Origin: CAZLMW01 sp964560875
Lineage (GTDB): Bacteria; Myxococcota_A; UBA9042
Direction of reading: 5' to 3'
Length of the DNA: 64,000 nt
Assembly: GCA_964560875.1 (NCBI GenBank)
Contig: CAZLMW010000008.1
Location: forward strand, 35,883-99,882
The notes under the pieces were generated by a model that had not been told where the DNA came from, did no database searches, and saw only the letters and a program-made list of their open reading frames with translations. Shown here in pieces: positions 54,880 through 63,145 of the stretch. Made by a program: the position numbers and the translations under genes. Every line of letters begins with the position of its first letter. Position 1 is the stretch's first letter.

Positions 54880-55434
54880 CTATTCGGTCTCGTTGTGCCG
54901 AAAGATCGCTGCCGTGCTGACGTAGTTGCAGTCCGACTTGGTCGCGTTGGGATCGCCGATTCCGACGAGCTGGAACGTCGAGTTGATACCATCGCAGTCG
55001 AGATCGGCGTTGGCCTCAGCTCGAAAACGCGCGTTGGCATAGGCGCCGGTGCTGTCGAAGCGATACTGGAAATAGTGCTCGTCGGTGATTTCGAACTTGA
55101 GCGCCGACCAGGTGGCGTTGCTCCACTGCAGCTGGCTGGAATCGCAGCGGTCATCGCCGTTGGCGTCGATCGCGCAGCAACTCGCGCCCGTAGGGGTCAC
55201 GCCCACCTTCGCCGGGAACTGACAAGCTGCAGCCTGTCGCGTGTTGAAGACGGTTCGCGGGATGCTGTAGTAGGACGCCGCGCCCTTGCGGATCATGTCG
55301 AGCATTTCGACCGCTTCTGCCGCTTTGGCCGAACGCATGTACTTGGTGAACTGCGGCACCGCGACAACCGCCAAGATGGCGATAATGGCGACCACAATCA
55401 TCAGTTCGATCAGTGTGAACCCGCGAGACTGCAA
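54880..55434 (-). CDS. Type IV pilin-like protein
   Basis: 184 residues from TTG 55434, preferred because AAGGAG (55447-55442) lies 7 bases upstream and the resulting leader MQSRG is the normal short prepilin leader; upstream ATG 55476 or GTG 55488 would give unusually long leaders. The processing site is SRG|FTLIELMIVVAIIAILAVVAVPQF, with Glu at +5, followed by the long N-terminal helix. The globular part contains four Cys, including a CC pair (GASCCAIDANGDDRCD), likely disulfide-bonded. Cleaved and methylated by PilD-type peptidase and assembled into a pilus or pseudopilus. No pilus machinery genes lie nearby. Confidence 0.9.
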   Translation of the reverse strand: MQSRGFTLIELMIVVAIIAILAVVAVPQFTKYMRSAKAAEAVEMLDMIRKGAASYYSIPRTVFNTRQAAACQFPAKVGVTPTGASCCAIDANGDDRCDSSQLQWSNATWSALKFEITDEHYFQYRFDSTGAYANARFRAEANADLDCDGINSTFQLVGIGDPNATKSDCNYVSTAAIFRHNETE

Positions 55435-55644
55435 CGCAACACTCCTTGCGACCGCGCCGATCCGGGGAGCACTCATCCGTTCGTACACGTTTCGCTGCGC
55501 TTGATCATGACATCGACGGCGCCGGACGCAAGGTCTCGTGATTCATCTTGTGTTGTTGCCGTGGGAAGCCGGGAGGCTGGATCGGCACGATGGTTGAATA
55601 GGTCGGTCGACCGCTGCACCATGCGCCCCCGTTCGGAGACCGCC

Positions 55645-57846
55645 ATGCACCGCCCACACGCCTTGATCCTGGCCGCGATCACCCTGGTCGCCCTGCCCCT
55701 CGCCTTTCTTCCCACGGCAGCGAGCGCCGCAAAGCCCAAAGCCGGGGCCGCCGCGGACGTCCTCACGCCCGAAGACGTGGCCAAACTGCAGCGCGTTCGT
55801 GAAGCCCGCATCAGTCCCGACGGAAAACGCGTCGCGTGGGTCAAATCCGTGCCGCGGCCGCCCAAGGACAAGGGCGACGGGACACCCTGGAGCGAGCTGC
55901 ACCTCGTCAATCGCAATGGCGTTGATCGCGCGCTGATCCGCGGCAAGCAGTCCCTACACCACATCCAATGGACGGCAAACGGAAGCGCGATCGCCTTCAT
56001 CGCCAAGCGCGGCAAAGACAAGAAGCCCGCGTTGTGGATGCTGCCAGCGGACGGCGGCGAGGCATTCAAGGCCCTCTCGCACGACGGCGGAATCCGCGCC
56101 TACGCGCTGCACCCCGATGGCAAACAGGTCGTCTTTGTCGGTCGCGACAAGGCCGCCGAGGACGAGAAGAAGAACAAGGACCACGGCTTCACGCAGCGCG
56201 TAGTGGAGGAGCAGGACAAGCCCTGGCAGGTGTACATCCACGAGCTCAAGCCGCAGACCGGAGGTGACGGCGTGGCCGATCGCGTCAAGCAAGCGGAGCC
56301 GCCCAAAACGAAGAAAACAAAGAAAACAAAGAAAACAAAGAAGGCAAAGGCCGGCAAGAAGCGCACCAAGCCGTACGCGTTCAACCTCCCGGGGAGCGCA
56401 TCGAGCATCGCGATTTCGCCCAACGGCAAACTCCTGGCAGTCGGCGTCGCGCCGTCGCCCCGCATCGATGACCACTACATGGAGCGCCGCCTGCACATCG
56501 TGAACCTCGCGTCGCGCAAAGTGGTCGGCAAGCTCAACCGCAAGGGCAAACTGGGCGGCTTCTGGTGGAGCCCCGACAGCAAACATCTCGCCGTGATCGG
56601 CGCAGAAGATGAGCACGATCCCCGTGCCGGCCGCCTGTGGCTCGTCAGCGCCAAGGGCAAGCTCGTCCGTGACCTGCTGCCAAACTACAACGAGCACGTC
56701 TTCAAAGCGGCCTGGCGCGACAACGGAACGCTGATCTACGTCGGTTCGCACAAGGAAGAGACCGAGCTCGACACGGTCACGACGGCTGGCGCGAAGGGCA
56801 AGCTCAAGTTCTCGGGCGGCATCATCAGGACCCTAACGATTTCCAAGGACGGTGCCTGGCTTGCTTCGATCGTCGATTCGCCTGCGCACCCGTCCGAGGT
56901 GTACGCGATCGACGGCAAGAGCGGCGGCGCCAAGCGGCTGACGGACTGCAACCCGTGGCTCGCCAAGAAGAAGCTGGCCGAGCAGAGCACCGTGCATTTC
57001 AAGGCGCGCGACGGGCTCGACATCGGTGGTGTGCTCATCAGGCCGCGCGGCTACAAGGCCGGCAAGAAGTACCCGCTGATCCTCGTCGTGCACGGTGGGC
57101 CAGAAGCGCACATCTCCAACGGCTGGCTCAGCTACTACAGCTACCCGGGCCAGGTCGCCGCGGCGCGCGGATTCGCTGTCTTCCACCCGAACTACCGCGG
57201 CAGTACGGGACGCGGTGTGAAATTCTCCAAGATGGGTCAGAACGACTACGCCGGCGGCGAGTTCAACGACCTCGTGGATGCCGCCAAGCACTTCATTGGG
57301 ACCGGACTCGCCGACGGCAAACGCATCGGCGTCACCGGTGGCAGCTATGGCGGGTATGCATCGGCGTGGGCCGCGACAAAGCTGAGCAAGCACTTCGCTG
57401 CGTCGGTCATGTTCGTCGGTATCAGCGACCAGATCAGCAAGTTCGGGACGACCGACATCCCCAACGAGATGTACCTGGTGCACAGCCGGCGATGGCCTTG
57501 GAAGCACTGGGATTACATGCGGGAGCGCAGCCCCATCTACCACGTCGAGAAGGCGCGGACGCCGATCCTCATCCTGCACGGTGACCGTGACACGCGCGTC
57601 CATCCCAGCCAGTCGATGGAGCTGTTCCGCTACCTCAAGACGATCGGCAAGGTCCCCGTGCGATTGGTCCTCTACAAGGGCGAAGGGCACGGCAACCGTC
57701 GCGCGAGCACTCGCTACGACTACAACCTACGCATGCTCCGCTGGTTCGAGCACTACCTGCAGGGCAAGGGCGGCGCCAAGCCACCCGCGCGTCTCAACTA
57801 CGGCCTCGCCGACGAAGACGGCAAGAAGCGCAAACACGGCAAGTAG
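55645..57846 (+). CDS. S9-family prolyl oligopeptidase/acylaminoacyl peptidase, exported
   Basis: 733 residues from ATG 55645 (GGAG 6 bases upstream; an in-frame ATG 8 codons earlier is possible). The signal peptide HALILAAITLVALPLAFLPTAASA implies export. An N-terminal seven-bladed propeller of the TolB/DPP type is seen in repeated ISPDGKRVAWV, ALHPDGKQVVFV and WWSPDSKHLAVIG. The C-terminal alpha/beta hydrolase domain has the catalytic triad Ser567 (GVTGGSYGGY), Asp649 (HGDRDTRVHP) and His682 (GEGHGN). A Lys/Thr repeat (residues about 222-235) interrupts the propeller. Cleaves short peptides, probably in the periplasm. Divergent from the pilin gene. Confidence 0.92.
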   Translation: MHRPHALILAAITLVALPLAFLPTAASAAKPKAGAAADVLTPEDVAKLQRVREARISPDGKRVAWVKSVPRPPKDKGDGTPWSELHLVNRNGVDRALIRGKQSLHHIQWTANGSAIAFIAKRGKDKKPALWMLPADGGEAFKALSHDGGIRAYALHPDGKQVVFVGRDKAAEDEKKNKDHGFTQRVVEEQDKPWQVYIHELKPQTGGDGVADRVKQAEPPKTKKTKKTKKTKKAKAGKKRTKPYAFNLPGSASSIAISPNGKLLAVGVAPSPRIDDHYMERRLHIVNLASRKVVGKLNRKGKLGGFWWSPDSKHLAVIGAEDEHDPRAGRLWLVSAKGKLVRDLLPNYNEHVFKAAWRDNGTLIYVGSHKEETELDTVTTAGAKGKLKFSGGIIRTLTISKDGAWLASIVDSPAHPSEVYAIDGKSGGAKRLTDCNPWLAKKKLAEQSTVHFKARDGLDIGGVLIRPRGYKAGKKYPLILVVHGGPEAHISNGWLSYYSYPGQVAAARGFAVFHPNYRGSTGRGVKFSKMGQNDYAGGEFNDLVDAAKHFIGTGLADGKRIGVTGGSYGGYASAWAATKLSKHFAASVMFVGISDQISKFGTTDIPNEMYLVHSRRWPWKHWDYMRERSPIYHVEKARTPILILHGDRDTRVHPSQSMELFRYLKTIGKVPVRLVLYKGEGHGNRRASTRYDYNLRMLRWFEHYLQGKGGAKPPARLNYGLADEDGKKRKHGK
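56311..56337 (+). repeat. 9-bp in-frame tandem repeat (KKT)3
   Basis: Three identical units AAGAAAACA inside the S9 peptidase propeller, giving a Lys/Thr tract; locally A-rich against the GC-rich background. Confidence 0.9.
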
Positions 57847-57882
57847 GGCAAAGGGAAACGCGGCAAGTAACGTTGCTGAGCT

Positions 57883-58470
57883 CTAAGAGTGAGACGCGAT
57901 CAGCGCGCTCAAGCCCTGGTCCACGACCGTGAACGCGCGAACTCCGACGGCCCGGAGATCACCGCGCGCACCGTTGGCGAACCAGTCGCGCAGCACGACG
58001 CGCATGATTCCTATGATGGCCCCGGCAGCGATGCGCGCTTCGACGCCAGGGAGCTGTTCGGAGAGCGCGGTGGCGATCGCGGCCTCCCACTTCACGTCGA
58101 GTGTCGCGTCGTAATCGCCGAGTCCGCGGGTCGCCTGGATGACCTGGTACTGGGCAAGTCGCTCGTCGCGCGTCGATTCGTAGTATGTGGCGATGTCGAG
58201 AAAAGCGCGGCGAATCGTCCGCAGCGGGGTCTCGCCGGGCAGCGGCGCGTGCAACGTGTCCTCAAAGGCCGTGAGGTGGTCGTTGGCGGCCGCGAAGAAG
58301 GCATCTTCCTTCGACTTGAAGTAGCGAAAGAACGTTGCGCGAGAAACCCCTGCTGCAGCGGCGATATCGTCGATGGTGGCGGCATCATAGCCGCTGGCGA
58401 GCACCTGTTGACGCGCTGCGGTTGCGAGGGCCGTACGTTTTTGGCGGCGGTTGTCTTCGCGCTTGCCCAT
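57883..58470 (-). CDS. TetR/AcrR-family transcriptional regulator
   Basis: 195 residues from ATG 58470. The HTH at about 14-58 (ALATAARQQVLASGYDAATIDDIAAAAGVSRATFFRYFKSKEDAFFAAANDHL) is a strong TetR match. The C-terminal domain (LRTIRRAFLDIATYYESTRDERLAQYQVIQATRGLGDYDATLDVKWEAAIATAL) resembles the MftR-like C-terminal domain of actinobacterial-type regulators. The gene is divergent from mutH and convergent with the S9 peptidase gene. No palindromic operator was identified in the 131-base divergent region. Confidence 0.9.
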   Translation of the reverse strand: MGKREDNRRQKRTALATAARQQVLASGYDAATIDDIAAAAGVSRATFFRYFKSKEDAFFAAANDHLTAFEDTLHAPLPGETPLRTIRRAFLDIATYYESTRDERLAQYQVIQATRGLGDYDATLDVKWEAAIATALSEQLPGVEARIAAGAIIGIMRVVLRDWFANGARGDLRAVGVRAFTVVDQGLSALIASHS

Positions 58471-58601
58471 CCAACGACCTTCCAGACCAGATCCTGTCGA
58501 AGGGTAGCCGTATCGATGGTCGCAGAACAGAGCGGTCGGTTCCGCCAAACGGTCGCCGACGCCCACTTGTGTCCGCGCATGGCGCGTCGGACCATCGCCG
58601 T

Positions 58602-59288
58602 GTGGACACGCCCGCGCCAACTCGGCCCCCGGTCGACATCGATGAATTGATGACCCGCGCGGTCGCCATTTCCGGCTGGCGCATCGCGGATGTCGCAGAC
58701 TGGGTGCGGTCTGGATCGCGACGTGGGTCGGGTTTCGGCAAGGGCTGGGCCGGCAACGTCGTCGAAATGGCGCTCGGCGCGACGGCTGGCAGCCAACAGG
58801 GCCCCGATTTTCCGGAGCTCGGCGTCGAGGTGAAGACCATTCCGGTGCGCGAAGACGGCAAGCCGCTCGAGTCGACGTGGGTAACGACCGTCGAGCTGCT
58901 TCATGCCAACGCGCTCACGTGGCAGACGAGTCACGTTCGGGCGAAGTTGGCGTGCGTGCTCTGGATTCCGTTGCTGGCCGCGGCCGGCCAACCGCTCGAA
59001 GACAGGCGCGTCGGTGGACCGCTGCTTTGGCGTCCTGACGAGGAACAAGAAGCCGCGCTTCGCGCAGACTGGGAAGACCTGATGGAGCTCGTCGTGCTCG
59101 GGAGGTCCGATGAGATCTCGGCGCGTATGGGCAATGTCCTGCAGATGCGTCCCAAGGGCGCACGGGCAACTTCGCGGGTGATCGGCGTGGACGCTGACGG
59201 CGAACTGGCGCCGGTCGCGCCGCGTGGCTTCTACCTGCGGCCTGGTTTTACCCGTCAAATTCTCGACCGAGGATTCGGCATCGCGTAG
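58602..59288 (+). CDS. mutH: DNA mismatch repair endonuclease MutH
   Basis: 228 residues from GTG 58602, equal to the length of E. coli MutH (229) and aligning at the N-terminus (TRPPVDIDELMTRAVAISGWRIADVADW against [24 protein letters not shown]). An ATG 15 codons later is also possible. Catalytic residues are all present one position earlier than in E. coli: Glu55 (VVEMALG), Asp69 (GPDF), Glu76 and Lys78 (GVEVKTIP). The conserved TSHVRAKLACVLWIPLL, RRVGGPLLW, DWEDLMELVVLG and RGFYLRPGFT blocks follow. MutH nicks the unmethylated strand at hemimethylated GATC after MutS/MutL activation. No dam, mutS or mutL is in the window. Confidence 0.93.
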   Translation: MDTPAPTRPPVDIDELMTRAVAISGWRIADVADWVRSGSRRGSGFGKGWAGNVVEMALGATAGSQQGPDFPELGVEVKTIPVREDGKPLESTWVTTVELLHANALTWQTSHVRAKLACVLWIPLLAAAGQPLEDRRVGGPLLWRPDEEQEAALRADWEDLMELVVLGRSDEISARMGNVLQMRPKGARATSRVIGVDADGELAPVAPRGFYLRPGFTRQILDRGFGIA

Positions 59289-59424
59289 TTCACCGGTTAT
59301 GCCACCGGGAATGTCGCGCCGAGGACGCGTGCTTTGGCTTTGCGGCGAGGCGACCGCTACGATCGACCTGTCCAGCGAGCCCACGGTTCGCACAAGCCCC
59401 CGGCAAACGCGGAAGCAACCCAGC

Positions 59425-60678
59425 ATGCACGCCCACTCCGTGTCGCCCCCAACCGCCGAGATGTCGGCCCTCGTTCAGCAGCTATTGCTGGCGCAGGGCG
59501 GCGCGTACGCCAGCGTTGTCGACGAGCGTGTCTGGAAGCAGATCGCCGTGCTCATGCAGGTACCCGAAGAGAGCCGCTACGACAGAACGGTGCCGGCAGG
59601 CAGCTACCTCATCGTGCCGTGGGACATCGCGAGCCGCGAGGCGCTCGAGGCCTACATCTTCAAGCTGTGGCAGACCGGTGTGCGCCCCGATTTCGTCGTG
59701 ATCGTTACGTCTGCCATCGGACTCCACGACACGGACACGGACGCCCTGAGCGCACGGTTTGACTGCGCGGTTGCGGCCGTCGACATCCGCGCCGGCCTGG
59801 TGCGCGGGCATCGTCGCCTCAGCTTGCCGTTGGACATCATCTTCGACCCCGACACGGGCAACGCGCTCAAGTGGGTCAATCCGCTCCAACACATGAGCCG
59901 CCTGGCCGATCCGCGCGACCCCCGCGTGTTCTTCGAACGCCTTCGCCGTGCCTCGCCGCGGGCCTGGGTCACGATGGGCCTGATCGCCTTCAATGTGCTG
60001 GTCTTCATCGCGATGAAGCTGACGGAGCCGCGCAACTTCTTTGGTCAATTCGACCCGCGCTATCTCGTCGAAATGGGCGCAAATGTGGGCGCTCTGACCG
60101 TCGGAAACGGCGAGACGTGGCGGCTCATGACCTGCACATTCTTGCACGCCGACATCATCCACATCGGATTCAACGTCTACGCGCTCAAGGTGCTGGGCGA
60201 CACGGCAGAGAGGTTGTTCGGCTCGACGATCTTTGTCGCGATCTACCTTCTCGCCGCACTTGGTGGCTCCGTAGCGTCGCTCGGGTTCACCCTGGCCGCC
60301 AACCCCAACCTGCCCAGCGTCGGCGCGTCCGGAGCGGTATTCGGCATCATCGGTGCGCTCCTCGGTTTCGCGTTGTCACGCCGTGGATCCGTGCCTCCGC
60401 AGGTCTTTCGCGGGCTGACTCGCAGCGCGATCATGCTGATCGTCATCAACGTGGGCATCGGGTTCGCGATCACAATCATCGACAACGCGGCGCACATCGG
60501 CGGGCTCGTGGTCGGACTCGGCGCGGGGTTGGCTCTTTCGAGGGATTTGCCGCCGGCCGTCCAGCCATCAGCGCAGACACGCGGTGCACGGATCGCCGCG
60601 ATCGTGCTGGCTTTGATCGTGGGCTATTGGATGGCCGCCGCTGGGGTCGAGACGATGCCGATGCGAATGGGCATGTAG
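59425..60678 (+). CDS. Rhomboid-family intramembrane serine protease
   Basis: 417 residues from ATG 59425 (GGAAG 9-10 bases upstream). A soluble N-terminal domain of about 185 residues precedes the rhomboid core. In the core the motifs are WRLMTCTFLHADIIHIGFNVYALKVLGD (the WR..T..F.H....H...N pattern of loop 1 and helix 2), GASGAVFG with the nucleophile Ser302, and NAAHIGGLVVG with the catalytic His357. Six or seven membrane helices. Cleaves transmembrane helices within the membrane. The N-terminal domain is unfamiliar; its PWDIASREALEAYIF..PDFVVIVTSAIG part looks alpha/beta. Converges on moaA with an 11-base gap. Confidence 0.92.
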   Translation: MHAHSVSPPTAEMSALVQQLLLAQGGAYASVVDERVWKQIAVLMQVPEESRYDRTVPAGSYLIVPWDIASREALEAYIFKLWQTGVRPDFVVIVTSAIGLHDTDTDALSARFDCAVAAVDIRAGLVRGHRRLSLPLDIIFDPDTGNALKWVNPLQHMSRLADPRDPRVFFERLRRASPRAWVTMGLIAFNVLVFIAMKLTEPRNFFGQFDPRYLVEMGANVGALTVGNGETWRLMTCTFLHADIIHIGFNVYALKVLGDTAERLFGSTIFVAIYLLAALGGSVASLGFTLAANPNLPSVGASGAVFGIIGALLGFALSRRGSVPPQVFRGLTRSAIMLIVINVGIGFAITIIDNAAHIGGLVVGLGAGLALSRDLPPAVQPSAQTRGARIAAIVLALIVGYWMAAAGVETMPMRMGM

Positions 60679-60689
60679 CCGCCCGACGA

Positions 60690-61733
60690 CTACCCGCCGA
60701 TGGCGCTCATGGCCTCTCGGGTGCGGTGAGTCATCGCGAAACGATGCCCGTCGACCTTGCCGCCCAGAGCCGCCTGAATGCGTCCGCTGATGTGCTCGTC
60801 CGTGTCACCGTTGCGCATCATGTCGCGGAGGGAGAGCACGCCTCCGGTGGACAAGCACTCGCGCAGCGTGCCGGTAGAGGACAAGCGAACGCGATTGCAG
60901 CTGCGGCAGAAGTTGTGGCTGAGCGCGCTGATGAACCCGACTTTGACGCCCGTGTAGCGGCCATCGCTGCTGTCCGCGAGGACGTAAGTAGCGGGTCCGC
61001 CGCCGACGACGCCGCGCTCACCAACCGGACGCAGGTGCCAGGCATCGCCGAGTCGCGCGCGGATTTCCGGCGCGCCCACAAAGCTGTCCGGGCCCCAGTA
61101 GTCGTCCAGCCCGATCGGCATGTATTCGATGAACCGCAGGACAAGATCATTTTCCGCGCAGTAGCGCAGCAGGTCGCTGACTTCGTGGTCGTTGACGCCG
61201 CGCAACACCACGGCGTTGATCTTCGTGGACTCAAAACCCGCCGCGCGCGCTGCCTCGAGTCCGTCGATAACCTTGTCGAGCCGCCCCTGGCGCGTGATTC
61301 GAGCGAACGTCTTGTCGTCGAGTGAATCGAGGCTGACGTTGATCCGACGCAGCCCGGCTTTGCGCAGATCGCCGGCGAGCCGGTCCAGCAGGTGCCCATT
61401 GGTGGTCATCGCGAGGTCTCGGACGCCATCGATGGACGCGATCTGCTGCACCAAGTCGACGATGCCGCGACGAACCATCGGTTCTCCGCCCGTCATGCGG
61501 ACATGCGAAATACCCAGCCCGACGAAAATGCGCACAGCGCGCGTAATCTCCTCGAAGCCAAGCAGCTCCCTGCGAGGCACGACCGGCGCGCCCTCGGCCG
61601 GCATGCAGTACGTGCAGCGGTAATTGCACCGATCCGTCACGCTGACGCGCAGGTACTTGACGACCCGTCGCTGCAAGTCGACGAGCGAGAACGGATTGGC
61701 GCGCTTGGCGGCTGCGGTGTGGTCGAAATTCAC
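60690..61733 (-). CDS. moaA: GTP 3',8-cyclase MoaA (molybdenum cofactor biosynthesis)
   Basis: 347 residues from GTG 61733. The N-terminal radical SAM [4Fe-4S] ligands are Cys36-x3-Cys40-x2-Cys43 (VTDRCNYRCTYCMP). RMTGGEPMVRRGI is the GGEP SAM motif. The C-terminal GTP-binding cluster is ALSHNFCRSCNRVRLSSTGTLREC. The protein ends in AIGG; the conserved C-terminal Gly-Gly is essential in MoaA. Converts GTP to 3',8-cyclo-GTP, which MoaC turns into cyclic pyranopterin monophosphate. It lies 3 bases downstream of a 77-residue protein on the same strand, so the two are cotranscribed. No other moa gene is in the window. Confidence 0.95.
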   Translation of the reverse strand: MNFDHTAAAKRANPFSLVDLQRRVVKYLRVSVTDRCNYRCTYCMPAEGAPVVPRRELLGFEEITRAVRIFVGLGISHVRMTGGEPMVRRGIVDLVQQIASIDGVRDLAMTTNGHLLDRLAGDLRKAGLRRINVSLDSLDDKTFARITRQGRLDKVIDGLEAARAAGFESTKINAVVLRGVNDHEVSDLLRYCAENDLVLRFIEYMPIGLDDYWGPDSFVGAPEIRARLGDAWHLRPVGERGVVGGGPATYVLADSSDGRYTGVKVGFISALSHNFCRSCNRVRLSSTGTLRECLSTGGVLSLRDMMRNGDTDEHISGRIQAALGGKVDGHRFAMTHRTREAMSAIGG

Positions 61734-61736
61734 GGA

Positions 61737-61970
61737 CTACCCAGCGCTGCGGATTTCAGCGGTTGCGCCGTGGTAGGCGAGTTCTTTGACGACGTTCTGC
61801 GCAGCGTGCTCTTCGTGGTAGCGGGCGACGACCTCCTGGCCACCGTTGATGACACGTGTCACGACCGCCTCGAACGCGTGATGATCGAGCTCGCGGTTGT
61901 GCTTGTGAACGACACGGCCGAGGTGCTCGTGGCGCTCGACGGGCGCTTGGGTCAGGACGACTTCGTACAC
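61737..61970 (-). CDS. 77-residue protein cotranscribed with moaA
   Basis: GTG 61970 follows AGGAAG at 4 bases; a much longer open frame reaches upstream, but its extra residues overlap the next gene and look non-coding. The sequence VYEVVLTQAPVERHEHLGRVVHKHNRELDHHAFEAVVTRVINGGQEVVARYHEEHAAQNVVKELAYHGATAEI has a beta-alpha-alpha-beta-alpha-beta rhythm that recalls ClpS and the C-terminal domain of ribosomal L7/L12, both small adaptor-like folds. That resemblance is in pattern only. It is rich in His and acidic residues. The stop lies 3 bases before the moaA start codon, so a role with MoaA is possible. Confidence 0.55.
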   Translation of the reverse strand: MYEVVLTQAPVERHEHLGRVVHKHNRELDHHAFEAVVTRVINGGQEVVARYHEEHAAQNVVKELAYHGATAEIRSAG

Positions 61971-62134
61971 GGGGCTTCCTGGACTGGATCCGATCCGGGC
62001 GGGCGCCTTGTCGGCGACGCAATGCGTTGTCAGGGTCAGGCGTGGACGAAGCGGTGAACAGGCCCACGCAAGTATCTCTGCCGAGAGTCTGTGCCGAATA
62101 CGCCCGCTGTCAACGGTGGCGTGCCGAGCAAACG

Positions 62135-63145
62135 TCAACGCGACAGCGGCATGACTTGGCCGACGGACGCCACGATCGGCTCTTTTTGGCCGATTCCCGG
62201 GACCGAAACGAGCACGCGCGTACCGCGAACCTTGCGGACGGTGCCCCGGTACATCATGCCGACCCAAGGCACCAACACCTTCTGCCGGCGGCGAATGGTC
62301 GGAATCAGGGGCAGCGGTCGCAGCTTCGTTTGCGGGACGTTCGCCACGCGGCCGGCGAAACGGCGGACCAGCCAGGATTCGCCCGATTTGTTAATCAGCA
62401 TCACAAGGTAGTCGCGTCCGTCGATGTCGGCGATCGCGTGATTGCCTCGATAGAATCCGTCTTTTTGGCGGGTGACGAGACGGGCATCGACGGTCGCGGC
62501 GACCTTTTCCTCGGACCACGAGTCCGGCAAATCGGTGTAGCGAAGCTTGACCTTGCGTCCCTCGAAACCGGTGATGATCGCGTGCTTGAGCGTCGATGCC
62601 CATTCGGCGAGCACCATGTCGCCCTTGCGTAGCTTCTTCACGTCGGTACCGGCCGGGATCACGAACAGGCCGGACACGTCGAAGGTTCCGCCGCCGAGTT
62701 CGCGAATGGTCACCCGGTCTTTGCGGACCGCGGCCACGTCGTAGGCGTAGAGCTGGTAGACGGCATTGGCGTCGGTGTACGTGCGGTTACGGCCACGCGT
62801 CATGACGTACACGCGATCCCCGGCAACGACGTCGGCGAGCTGACTGGGCAATCCCCAACCGTTGGCGCGGTGGTCGGTCTCCTTTTTCCAGGCGGCCGTG
62901 CCGGCATCGGCGCCCTCGGCCTTGTCGTCTGGCTTCGCTTGGCTCGGCGCGGCGGTGACTTTTGCGGCGGGCTGCTCAGCGGGCGGGGCGGTCTTGGGCG
63001 CGCCGGTGGTTCCGTCGGCCACGCTCATCTGCTTGGGAGGCGGCTGCTCCTTATCACAGCCGACCACGGTGGTGATCAGCAGCGACACAGCGGCGCGAAT
63101 GGCCCAGGCACGAACGGAGCGGTACACGGCGGTATCCAGCGGCAT
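62135..63145 (-). CDS. Lipoprotein with Pro/Ala/Lys linker, unknown function
   Basis: 336 residues from ATG 63145, overlapping the upstream stop as TGATG. Signal peptide ending TTVVGC (lipobox, about Cys30). A linker rich in Pro, Ala and Lys follows (about 35-90). The C-terminal 240 residues are beta-rich with repeated basic turns: GDRVYVMTRGR..YQLYAYDVAAVRKDRVTIRELGGGTFDVSGLFVIPAG, KLRKGDMVLAEWASTLKHAIITGFEGRKVKLRY, and finally RQKVLVPWVGMMYRGTVRKVRGTRVLVSVPGIGQ. The recurring G-x-x-V-L-V pattern looks like tandem SH3-like or Tudor-like barrels. I do not recognise the family. Confidence 0.7.
   Translation of the reverse strand: MPLDTAVYRSVRAWAIRAAVSLLITTVVGCDKEQPPPKQMSVADGTTGAPKTAPPAEQPAAKVTAAPSQAKPDDKAEGADAGTAAWKKETDHRANGWGLPSQLADVVAGDRVYVMTRGRNRTYTDANAVYQLYAYDVAAVRKDRVTIRELGGGTFDVSGLFVIPAGTDVKKLRKGDMVLAEWASTLKHAIITGFEGRKVKLRYTDLPDSWSEEKVAATVDARLVTRQKDGFYRGNHAIADIDGRDYLVMLINKSGESWLVRRFAGRVANVPQTKLRPLPLIPTIRRRQKVLVPWVGMMYRGTVRKVRGTRVLVSVPGIGQKEPIVASVGQVMPLSR

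Noticed and set aside
58335..58601. N-terminal extension of mutH
   Set aside because: It overlaps the divergent tetR gene, is Arg-rich, and MutH is already full length from 58602.
61737..62267. 176-residue version of the protein upstream of moaA
   Set aside because: Its N-terminal half overlaps the end of the neighbouring lipoprotein gene and lacks protein-like composition; GTG 61970 has a proper ribosome-binding site.
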